Below, in pieces: positions 17,409 through 25,032 of a stretch of 64,000 nucleotides of DNA. Within the stretch, counting starts at the first letter, position 1. Every line of letters begins with the position of its first letter. The notes under the pieces were generated by a model. The model made no database searches, was not told the DNA's origin, and saw nothing but the letters and a program-made list of their open reading frames with translations. The DNA comes from Dyella sp. S184 (GTDB taxonomy: Bacteria > Pseudomonadota > Gammaproteobacteria > Xanthomonadales > Rhodanobacteraceae): the NCBI RefSeq assembly GCF_009766065.1, contig NZ_LMUE01000003.1, forward strand, positions 230,809-294,808, written 5' to 3'. Position numbers and translations under genes: made by a program.

Positions 17409-18455
17409 ATGACAGCATCGCCCCAAGCCCCTCTCTTCATCGTCAGCACGGGCCGCTCCGGCTCGACGATGCTGTCCGAGCTGCTCTCGCTGCATCCGGA
17501 CGTCCTGAGCCTCTCCGAGCTGTTCAACGCACTCCACCCGCTTGGCTTCCGGCAGGATCCCGTCGACGGCCCGAACTTCTGGTCCGTGTTGAGCGAGCCG
17601 CGTCCTCGCCATACGGCCTGGCTTCGCCTCATGGAGCGCGGCCTCGCCATCGAAGAGTTTCGCTATCCGCTGGCCTCCGCCCTGCGCTTCCGCGAGACGG
17701 GCATTCCGCCGCTGTTGGCAATGACGCTCCCGCCGCTCACCGAAGACCCCGATGAGCTCCACGAGGAGCTGCGCATCTTCGTGCAGTCATTGCCGGAAGA
17801 CCGGATCCACCGACAGTACCTGCGGGTCTTCCAGTGGTTGTGTACGCGCCTCGGCCGCCGGTTCTGGTGCGAGCGCTCGGGTGCGTCGCTCGGCCTCGTC
17901 CATCCCTTGTCGCACTTTTTCCCGACGGCCAAGTTCATCCACGTCTTTCGCGACGGTCGCGAGTTCGCGGTCTCGGCGCGCCGGTTTGCTCCGATGCGGA
18001 TGGGCATGATCGGCACGATGTTCAAGCATAGGTTCGGCGCAGCCCCCTATCTCACGCCGACCTACCAAGTACCCGAGGACCTTCCGCCGGCGTGGCGTGG
18101 GCTCGTACCCGAGAGCTTCGACGTCGACGTGTTCCAGCGCTTCGAGCTCCCGATCGAGCCGATCGGCATGGCCTGGTCCGAGATGATCACCGTGGGCCTG
18201 AAGCTGCTGGAGAACGTGCCCGCCGAGCGGGTACTGCATGTGCGCTACGAGTCGATGCTCGATGCACCCCACACCGAGCTCCAGCGCATCGTTCGCTTCA
18301 TGGACCCCAGCCTGGACGATTCTTCGTGGCTCGCGCGGGCGGCCGCGCGCGTGCGCAAGAACCCGCCAAAGTGGGTGACTTTGCCCGCCGATGAGCGGGC
18401 ACGCCTCGAGTCGGCTTGCGCGCCCGGCATGGAGCTGCTTCGCCGCCTCTCATGA
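17409..18455 (+). CDS. Sulfotransferase family protein
   Basis: 348 residues. The 5'-phosphosulfate-binding loop is clear at residues 10-20 (IVSTGRSGSTML), and the 3'-phosphate site follows in HVFRDGREFAVSARRF. These show a PAPS-dependent sulfotransferase fold; the donor is PAPS and the acceptor is unknown (such orphan enzymes may act on carbohydrates, lipids or small molecules). No signal peptide, so probably cytosolic. Upstream lies a family C repeat word. Monocistronic, convergent with the DUF1801 operon. Confidence 0.88.
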   Translation: MTASPQAPLFIVSTGRSGSTMLSELLSLHPDVLSLSELFNALHPLGFRQDPVDGPNFWSVLSEPRPRHTAWLRLMERGLAIEEFRYPLASALRFRETGIPPLLAMTLPPLTEDPDELHEELRIFVQSLPEDRIHRQYLRVFQWLCTRLGRRFWCERSGASLGLVHPLSHFFPTAKFIHVFRDGREFAVSARRFAPMRMGMIGTMFKHRFGAAPYLTPTYQVPEDLPPAWRGLVPESFDVDVFQRFELPIEPIGMAWSEMITVGLKLLENVPAERVLHVRYESMLDAPHTELQRIVRFMDPSLDDSSWLARAAARVRKNPPKWVTLPADERARLESACAPGMELLRRLS

Positions 18456-18483
18456 ATCATCGGGGCGTCGGCTATTACCGTCT

Positions 18484-18894
18484 TTATTTTGCCTTGGACG
18501 TGTTCAATACCACGGCGGCGCGGATAAGCGCCTTCAACGCCTTTTCATCGATCTTGTCGCCTTCATGGAAATCGATGGCACGCCGGGTGTTGCCTTCGAG
18601 GCTGGAGTTGAAGAGGCGCGAAGGATCCTCCAGCGAGGCACCCTTGGCGAAGGTCATCTTCACGGCATTCTTGTAGGTCTCGCCGGTGCAGATCATTCCG
18701 GCGTGGTACCACACCGGCACGCCTCGCCACTTCCACTCCTCGACCACCTCGGGGATGGCCTGCTTGATGAGCGCCCGGACATGGGCGAGCGTCTCGCCAC
18801 GCCAATCGCCCAGTTCCTTGATCCTCGCATCGATCAGCTTGGAGGGAGCATCGCCTGAGCTTGCTTCCTTCGCACCGCTCTTCTCGTTCTTCAT
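18484..18894 (-). CDS. DUF1801 domain protein (YdhG-like)
   Basis: 136 residues. The pattern LGDWRGETLAHVRALIKQ, EEWKWRGVPVWYHAGMIC, and LFNSSLEGNTRRAIDF is typical of DUF1801/YdhG proteins. Its biochemical role is not known. The start overlaps the stop of the VOC gene by four bases, so it is the last gene of a three-gene operon (AraC, VOC, DUF1801). Confidence 0.88.
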   Translation of the reverse strand: MKNEKSGAKEASSGDAPSKLIDARIKELGDWRGETLAHVRALIKQAIPEVVEEWKWRGVPVWYHAGMICTGETYKNAVKMTFAKGASLEDPSRLFNSSLEGNTRRAIDFHEGDKIDEKALKALIRAAVVLNTSKAK

Positions 18895-19333
18895 GATGAC
18901 CGCTCCTGCACACGCAGCAGGTTGCCCGCGGGATCGCGGATGGCGCAGTCGCGAACCCCATACGGCTGCTGCGTCGGCTCCTCGACGATCTCGGCGCCAC
19001 TGGCCTGTATCCGTTCGAAGGCGGCGTCGAGATCCTTGGTAGCCAGCAGCATGATCGCGTAGGTGCCCTTGGCCATCATCTCGGCGATGGTGCGTTTCTC
19101 GTCGTCGGTGACACCGGGGCTGGCGGCTGGCGGGAACAGCACGATGGACGTGCCGGGCTGGTCGGGTGGCCCGACCGTGATCCAGCGCATCCCGTTGTAG
19201 CCGACATCGTTGCGCACCTCGAAGCCGAGGGTGTCGCGATAGAACGCCAGCGAGGCGTCCGGGTTGGTTTGCGGAAGAAAACTCGCGTGAATATTGATAT
19301 CCATGGCCGTCGTGCTCGGAGTGGGTGGAGTCG

Positions 19334-19337
<4 letters not shown>
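18891..19337 (-). CDS. VOC family protein (glyoxalase/bleomycin-resistance fold)
   Basis: 148 residues with paired beta-alpha-beta-beta-beta modules: DASLAFYRDTLGFEVRND begins the first, LDAAFERIQASGAEIVEE and YGVRDCAIRDPAGNLLRVQE form the second. The final Glu (RVQE) is the usual metal ligand site. VOC members include isomerases, dioxygenases and resistance proteins; the substrate cannot be assigned. The ATG overlaps the AraC stop by four bases (ATGA), and its own stop overlaps the DUF1801 start, indicating translational coupling. Confidence 0.9.
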
Positions 19338-19783
<446 letters not shown>

Positions 19784-19843
19784 TGGTGCGATCGTCCCAC
19801 TTGGCGCCGGGGTGCTCAAGTCCATAACAAACAGCCAATTAGG

Positions 19844-19907
19844 AAGCGAACCTGAACCAAACCCTGCTTTTGCACCAGTAAGTGAACCTGACCCCGTTTT
19901 TGCGTGC
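19844..19907. repeat. Two tandem GAACCTGA(C/A)CC repeat words
   Basis: GCGAACCTGAACCAAACCC and GTGAACCTGACCCCGTTTTT lie in tandem between the AraC operon and bactofilin. They are the reverse-oriented counterpart of the GGGTCAGG words (family B). Confidence 0.5.
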
Positions 19908-19956
19908 CATTTGGGGGGTAGGCTGACCGTCCGTCTGACTGAACTGGAGTCCCGCC

Positions 19957-20493
19957 ATGGCCTTGTGGAAAGAACCCGTCAAGACCCCCGCCGCCGAAAC
20001 GCCCGAAGCCATGGACCTGACGCGCCTCGGCATCCCGGAGACCAAGCCCGAAGCGCAAACCTCAGTGCAGCCCGCACTCCGTCCCACGCCCACGCCTACA
20101 CCCACGTCGAGCAAGCCCAAGACCGAATCGCTGATCGCGCCCGATATCACCATCGAAGGCAAGATCGAAGGTGCGGGCCATGTGCGCATCGCCGGCAGCT
20201 TCAAGGGCGACGTCAACGTGCGCGGCGACCTCACCATCGAGGCCGGCGCCAAGGTGACCGGCAGCGTGCGCGCCGAGAAGGTCATCATCGCGGGGGAACT
20301 GATCGGCAACATCGAATCCGCAGCGCACGTGGAATTGCAGCAAAGCGGCGCGCTGACCGGCGACCTGAAGGCAGGATCGCTTAGCGTGGCGGCGGGTTCG
20401 CGCATGCGCGGCCAAGCCGAGTTCGGCTGGGACGATGCGAAGGACGGCAACAACGCGCACAAGGCCAACGGGCACAGCGGCACAGCTTCGTGA
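19957..20493 (+). CDS. Bactofilin (polymer-forming cytoskeletal protein)
   Basis: 178 residues. The central bactofilin domain (about residues 58-150) has the repeating right-handed beta-helix pattern: APDITIEGKIEGAGHVRIAG, SFKGDVNVRGDLTIEAGAKV, AEKVIIAGELIGNIESAAHV. Proline-rich N-terminal and disordered C-terminal tails flank it, as usual. Bactofilins polymerise on the inner face of the membrane and influence cell shape, stalks or polysaccharide sites. The next gene starts inside its last codons, so the two are translationally coupled. Confidence 0.95.
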   Translation: MALWKEPVKTPAAETPEAMDLTRLGIPETKPEAQTSVQPALRPTPTPTPTSSKPKTESLIAPDITIEGKIEGAGHVRIAGSFKGDVNVRGDLTIEAGAKVTGSVRAEKVIIAGELIGNIESAAHVELQQSGALTGDLKAGSLSVAAGSRMRGQAEFGWDDAKDGNNAHKANGHSGTAS

Positions 20494-20852
20494 CCACCGC
20501 ACCCCCGGGCACGGCCGGGGCGACGCGCACCTGTCCGCACTGCCGGGAGACTATCCTGGAAAGTGCGGGAGTGTGTCCCGCCTGCCGCCACAAGCTGCGC
20601 TTCAGTGAACCCACCAACGCGGTCGCAGCACCAACGTCCGTGCCACTGCGCGTGGAAGGCAGCTTTCGCAACCCTGTCGGCAGCGGTGCGTGGGAATATT
20701 CGATGGTGCTGACCATCCGCGACGAACGCGGCGAGGAGATCGCGCGCAAGCTGGTTGGCGTCGGCGCCATGCAACCGGACGAACAACGCACCTTCACCTT
20801 GAGCGTCGAGATGAACCCCGCCAGCGCAAGCGGGAAGCGCACACGGCATTGA
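20490..20852 (+). CDS. Zinc-ribbon protein coupled to bactofilin
   Basis: 120 residues, GTG start at 20490 overlapping the bactofilin stop by four bases. The N-terminus carries a four-Cys zinc ribbon (CPHCRE, CPACRH, residues about 15-33). The remaining 75 residues are a beta-rich domain (VEGSFRNPVGSGAWEYSMVL, LVGVGAMQPDEQRTFTLSV). No known family is certain. The tight overlap suggests a role with bactofilin, perhaps in its assembly or placement, but this is inference from context. Confidence 0.75.
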   Translation: MTTAPPGTAGATRTCPHCRETILESAGVCPACRHKLRFSEPTNAVAAPTSVPLRVEGSFRNPVGSGAWEYSMVLTIRDERGEEIARKLVGVGAMQPDEQRTFTLSVEMNPASASGKRTRH

Positions 20853-20886
20853 TGCTCCCTCCGCACTCTTGAACTACAGTCGTAAA

Positions 20887-20936
20887 AAAGAGGTCAAGGA
20901 CACGTTCCTGACAGGTTGAATGTCTCTGACCTCTTT
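20887..20936. repeat. Palindrome built of repeat words (AAAGAGGTCA/TGACCTCTTT)
   Basis: Perfect 10-bp arms enclose two shorter words with the family A style (AAGGACACGTTCCTGACAG, TGTCTCTGAC). Located after the zinc-ribbon gene; may act as a terminator and looks like a paired REP unit. Confidence 0.5.
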
Positions 20937-21000
20937 CGTCGCTCTGGCGTCGCTATCGAGCTACGTCGGCGGGAAAAGTTGTGATGCGTGATGGGGCGAT

Positions 21001-22482
21001 ATGAGCAGTCTGTTCGAAATTGCTTTTGATCCCCTACCCAGAGGAAGCCGCCGATCTGCGGAATCCGTCTACACGCAGTTACGCACCGCCATTCTTGATG
21101 GCCGGTTGGTTGCCGAGTCCAAACTCCCGGGGGAGCGTCAGTCAGCTGTCTTTTTCGGTGTATCGAGAAACACGGTTACTCGGGCTTATACGAGGCTGGC
21201 GATCGAGGGGCTGGTGCAGTCCCGGCAAGGGTCGGGAACGTATGTGGCGCCGAAACAAAGTCGTCCACCGCGCGAACGTTTCTTGGCACAGCAAACACCC
21301 GATCCACGTCTGAATTCGCTGTGGTCTCGGCCAGAGCTTGCCCGCACACTTAATTTCTGGAACGACGGTCAGCGTCCAAGGACGCCAAGGGCCACCGCAT
21401 TCCTGGATTTTCGGCCAGCGTTGGTCGATCCGCGACTCTTCCCATTCGAGATATTTCGTCGAGTCAGTGCCAAGCAACTCCGGCGAATGGAATTGAAGCC
21501 TCCTGCCTTCAAGAGTCCGCAGGGCAACCAGGGTCATTTCCCGTTGAGAGAAGCTGTCGCGACGCACATCGGCATCTCGCGCGCGGTCGTGTGCGAGCCC
21601 GACGATGTGCTGGTTACCGCTGGCGCGCAGCAGGCTTTCGATATTCTCGCCCGCGTGCTGGTAACCCCAGGGGTTACGACGGTCGCCATTGAAGATCCGG
21701 GCTACCCACCGATGCGCGCTGCATTTCTCGCCGCCGGCGCCAAGGTTGTGCCAGTAGCGGTCGACGCGCAGGGGCTGGTGGTCGACGCCCTGCCGATCCC
21801 TGTACAGATCGTCTGCGTATGCCCTTCACACCAATTTCCGCTCGGCGTATCCATGTCCGCCGAGCGGCGCGCAGCATTGCTCGATTTTGCCCGCAAGCAT
21901 GGGGCAGTCATCGTCGAGGACGATTACGACGGAGAATTCCGTTACGACGGCACGCCACTGCAGGCGCTGCGATCCACGGCGACCGCGGATGACGTGTTCT
22001 ACATCGGCACCTTCTCCAAGTGCATGCTCCCCGCGCTGCGACTGGGATACGTCGTAGCACCGCAGTGGGCCATGCCGACGCTGGTTACGGCGAAGAACTG
22101 TCTCGATTGGCATTGCCCGACTTTGACGCAAATGGCGGTTGCCCGTTACATCGCCGATGGGCATCTGGCGCGGCACGTGCGAAAGCTCCGGGACGTATAC
22201 AGGAAGCGACGAGATCTCATAGAGCAGATTCTGCGATTGGACTTCTCGGAAGAACTGTCACCGATGCAGTCGCATTACGGAATGCATGTAGCGGCGTTAT
22301 CGACACTACCCAAGCGCCTCGAACGCGTCACCGCACGATTGTTGGAGTCAAACGTGCATCTGCATTCGTTCGAGCGCTATTTTTTCGGCGAACCCACATC
22401 GGAAGGCCTGGTTTTCGGCTACGGCGCCGTTGACCTCAAGGCTATCGAGCAGGGCTTAAAGGCGTTACGGCGCGTGCTCTAG
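21001..22482 (+). CDS. MocR/PdxR-type regulator (GntR HTH fused to aminotransferase domain)
   Basis: 493 residues. The N-terminal winged helix (SAESVYTQLRTAILDGRLVA, LPGERQSAVFFGVSRNTVT, AIEGLVQSRQGSGTYV) is GntR type. The rest is a fold-type I aminotransferase domain with the PLP aspartate in VEDDYDGEFRYDG and the Schiff-base lysine in GTFSKCMLPALRLGY. Such proteins sense pyridoxal phosphate or amines and regulate PLP synthesis or amine metabolism. The target is unclear: the next gene is a secreted protein 130 bp downstream. Confidence 0.95.
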   Translation: MSSLFEIAFDPLPRGSRRSAESVYTQLRTAILDGRLVAESKLPGERQSAVFFGVSRNTVTRAYTRLAIEGLVQSRQGSGTYVAPKQSRPPRERFLAQQTPDPRLNSLWSRPELARTLNFWNDGQRPRTPRATAFLDFRPALVDPRLFPFEIFRRVSAKQLRRMELKPPAFKSPQGNQGHFPLREAVATHIGISRAVVCEPDDVLVTAGAQQAFDILARVLVTPGVTTVAIEDPGYPPMRAAFLAAGAKVVPVAVDAQGLVVDALPIPVQIVCVCPSHQFPLGVSMSAERRAALLDFARKHGAVIVEDDYDGEFRYDGTPLQALRSTATADDVFYIGTFSKCMLPALRLGYVVAPQWAMPTLVTAKNCLDWHCPTLTQMAVARYIADGHLARHVRKLRDVYRKRRDLIEQILRLDFSEELSPMQSHYGMHVAALSTLPKRLERVTARLLESNVHLHSFERYFFGEPTSEGLVFGYGAVDLKAIEQGLKALRRVL

Positions 22483-22612
22483 CAGGCTGTTGAGAAATCT
22501 CCCAACGTCGCGTCCAGCTAAGTGGCCCACCCCTGATTTCTCCGACTGGCCCTTCTGGCGCTCTGGGTTTTCCCTAAAGTCTCGTCCTGGGTTTGGCCAT
22601 ACGGAGAACGCG

Positions 22613-23164
22613 ATGATGGGGAGACTGCTGTTACGTGGCGTCATGATTGCCGGTGTTCTTGCATGCTCGTCCTTGAATGCGCGGGCCGAGCCACCTAGGA
22701 ACGGCGCTCATGATTTCGACTTCGCTCGTGGGGCTTGGCATACGCATGCCACGCAGGTGCTCGACCCGTTCGAGGGCGGCACCCACACGGTGACCATGGA
22801 AGGTACAAAGACAGCGCGGCCGGTTTGGAATGGCCACGCATGGCTTGAGGAGATTGAGGCCGATGGCCCCAATGGACATTGGGAAGGTGCGACGCTCTTC
22901 GTCTATAACTCCAAAGCTGGGCAATGGAGTCAAACTTACATCGACAGCGACTCGGGAGAGATCGAAGCTCCGACCATCGGAAGCTTCAAAGACGGCAGGG
23001 GTGAGCTGTTCGGCACGACGGTTTACAAGAGCCAAACGGTCCTCGTACGCGGAGTATGGTCCGACATCACGACCAACTCTCATCGCTATGAGATTTCCTA
23101 CTCCCGGGATGCCGGCCGAACTTGGGCGACCGCGTTCAAAGCCTATTTGACGCGGCTCAAGTAA
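22613..23164 (+). CDS. Secreted single-domain DUF1579-like protein
   Basis: 183 residues from ATG 22613 with GGAG 7 nt upstream. A signal peptide (VMIAGVLACSSLNARA) precedes one domain (HDFDFARGAWHTHATQVL, then GATLFVYNSKAGQWSQTYID and TWATAFKAYLTRLK). The same ordered landmarks occur twice in the Tat protein at 10827-11942 (D-F-D-F-x-x-G-x-W start; VWSDIT / VWSHIT; GRTWATAF / GATWELNW). Likely a lipocalin-like ligand-binding fold; ligand unknown. Confidence 0.75.
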   Translation: MMGRLLLRGVMIAGVLACSSLNARAEPPRNGAHDFDFARGAWHTHATQVLDPFEGGTHTVTMEGTKTARPVWNGHAWLEEIEADGPNGHWEGATLFVYNSKAGQWSQTYIDSDSGEIEAPTIGSFKDGRGELFGTTVYKSQTVLVRGVWSDITTNSHRYEISYSRDAGRTWATAFKAYLTRLK

Positions 23165-23197
23165 TCGCGCCCAGGCTGGCGCTCGACTGCTCTGAAA

Positions 23198-23229
23198 CTG
23201 CTCCCTGAGAAGGATTGATCAGGGAGCAG
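23198..23229. terminator. Hairpin after the secreted-protein gene
   Basis: 11-bp arms CTGCTCCCTGA and TCAGGGAGCAG with a 10-nt loop, 34 nt after the stop at 23164. It probably terminates the plus-strand transcript. Confidence 0.5.
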
Positions 23230-23236
23230 AACAGAT

Positions 23237-23258
23237 GCGCCGAAATCAACTTCGGCGC
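23237..23258. terminator. Second hairpin, for the minus-strand gene
   Basis: Arms GCGCCGAA and TTCGGCGC with a 6-nt loop, just after the stop of the secreted protein on the minus strand. Confidence 0.45.
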
Positions 23259-23265
23259 CCTTCTC

Positions 23266-23976
23266 CTACCTCATCGGCGCAGGCGTTCCATCGGACCACT
23301 TGCCGGCCGGAACCATGAACAGTTTTATCTTCTCAGGGACCTGAAACTGGGGGTTCAGCATCACCGGAGAGCCTGGCACGTCGGCAGCCCAATCCGCTTC
23401 AAGTGGCATATAGAACATCAGGTGCGGCATCCAGTGCCCCACCGAATCATTCAGATAGCCTTGTTTCGACATCATGTAGCTCATGGCACCAGGTTCCAGA
23501 GGCGGCAACTGCTTCCTGGCGAGTGCGGTCTTGATGCCTTCCATGATTTGACTCCTGGATTGTCCGGCGAGAGCCAGCTCGGTCCTCTTGTAGGTTATCG
23601 GCAGGATCGATCGCGCCGCCTGCGGGTTGAAGCACGTGGGCCCGCGCAATTTGGGATTCCAGAATTCCGGAAAATCGAACTGGGCTGACCAGGACCGGTC
23701 GACCATGCATACAAAGCCGTTCCTGCCTTCGACCGCGGTGACGTAGCCATGCGGCCCGAGCACCATGATCTTGGCTTCCCCGGAAATGGCTTTGGGCGCC
23801 GCGCTACGCGCCAAGGCGATTTCCGCATCGCGGTCCCCCATCAGGTATTGCGACACGGGCGCCATGCTCGGATAGGCATGTTGCGAATTTTGAGCCACTG
23901 AACTTTCGGCAACCGCTATAGCTAAAAACATGCTTAGCATCGCGCAAATCTTTAAGCGGCCGGCATCTTGCTTCAT
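23266..23976 (-). CDS. Exported protein of unknown family
   Basis: 236 residues. The signal peptide (LSMFLAIAVAESSVAQ) points to export. The mature part has two cysteines (FVCMVD, PTCFNP) and conserved-looking stretches (SQYLMGDRDAEIALARSAAP, MVLGPHGYVTAVEGRNGFVC, PLEPGAMSYMMSKQGYLND, MPHLMFYMPLEADWAADV). I recognise no domain. Base composition is somewhat more AT-rich than neighbours. Possible homologues are other uncharacterised secreted proteins; function not proposed. Confidence 0.7.
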   Translation of the reverse strand: MKQDAGRLKICAMLSMFLAIAVAESSVAQNSQHAYPSMAPVSQYLMGDRDAEIALARSAAPKAISGEAKIMVLGPHGYVTAVEGRNGFVCMVDRSWSAQFDFPEFWNPKLRGPTCFNPQAARSILPITYKRTELALAGQSRSQIMEGIKTALARKQLPPLEPGAMSYMMSKQGYLNDSVGHWMPHLMFYMPLEADWAADVPGSPVMLNPQFQVPEKIKLFMVPAGKWSDGTPAPMR

Positions 23977-24169
23977 CTCGTGTCTCCCCGTCTGATTGCT
24001 AAGGTGTAATGAGGATCTGATTTTCCGGATCGACCCCCGATGGCGCCCAAGCCAAAGGCGCGAGTGAGCGGACCTCTTCCACGACGAATGAGATAGAGGG
24101 AAATCGACATTCGATCAGGACCGTGGTGATACACCTTCAGGCGTATCACAGCCGCATATTGACACCGAC

Positions 24170-24835
24170 TCAGCTAAACAGCGCCTTGGCGCCCGTGACG
24201 GCGATCTGCAGGCCCACGCAGAAAATGAAGAAGGCGATCAGGCGGTTGAAAATCCGCTCACCCTGGGAGCCCAGGTAGCGTTCGATGCGCTGGGTGTTGA
24301 GAAAGAACACATACACCAGCACGCACATCACCACGATCGCCAGCATGATCGCGCCCATGTTGAACAGCATCTGGCGCAGATCGGTATCCGCGCCGTGCGC
24401 GCTCAGGGTGAGCAGTACCGAGATCGTCCCCGCACCCGTGGTCAGCGGAAAGGTCAGCGGGTAAAACAGCTGATTGTCGATATTGCGGGGTTTCGCATCG
24501 CCTACGTCGCTGCTGCTGTCGGCGCTCGCATCCTTGTCGTCGGACGAAAGGAATTCCCAGCCCATCTTGCAGATCATGATGCCGCCAGCCAGCTGCACCA
24601 CGGGAATCGACAGCCCGAACAGCTTCAGGATCCACTGTCCTGCAATCAGCGTCACCGTACAGACGCAAAACGCATACAGCGTGATCGTACCCACCGCGCG
24701 CTTTTTGCCGCCCCGATCCAGACGGGCGAAGTAAGGCATCACCACGAAGGCGGTACCGATCGGATTGACCACCGGGAACAGCGCCACCACGCCGATGAAG
24801 AGCAAGTGGATGAAAGTGTGCAGCTCGGATGTCAT
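24170..24835 (-). CDS. MarC family integral membrane protein
   Basis: 221 residues and about six transmembrane helices. It opens IHLLFIGVVALFPVVNPIGT, the MarC signature, followed by LAGGIMICKMGWEFLSSD and FPLTTGAGTISVLLTLSA, all typical of MarC/SNG1-like proteins. The original link to multiple antibiotic resistance has not held up, and transport of small neutral solutes is only suggested. Divergent from the ester hydrolase gene with 197 bp between. Confidence 0.93.
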   Translation of the reverse strand: MTSELHTFIHLLFIGVVALFPVVNPIGTAFVVMPYFARLDRGGKKRAVGTITLYAFCVCTVTLIAGQWILKLFGLSIPVVQLAGGIMICKMGWEFLSSDDKDASADSSSDVGDAKPRNIDNQLFYPLTFPLTTGAGTISVLLTLSAHGADTDLRQMLFNMGAIMLAIVVMCVLVYVFFLNTQRIERYLGSQGERIFNRLIAFFIFCVGLQIAVTGAKALFS

Positions 24836-25032
24836 GTTCAGCGCCCCTGCTCCAGATGACCCGCCCAAGTGTGCTGGAAGGAAACCAGTATCGTCTGCTG
24901 GCGCAGATGATGACTTCTTTGTCCCGGATATTCTCCCGCACAACCGCGGTTGCAAAATCCCTGCGAACATTCCCATAGTGGCGAACGGCAACCAACAAAG
25001 GCTGCTGACGCTCCCAAGAGGACCCTCTGCAC

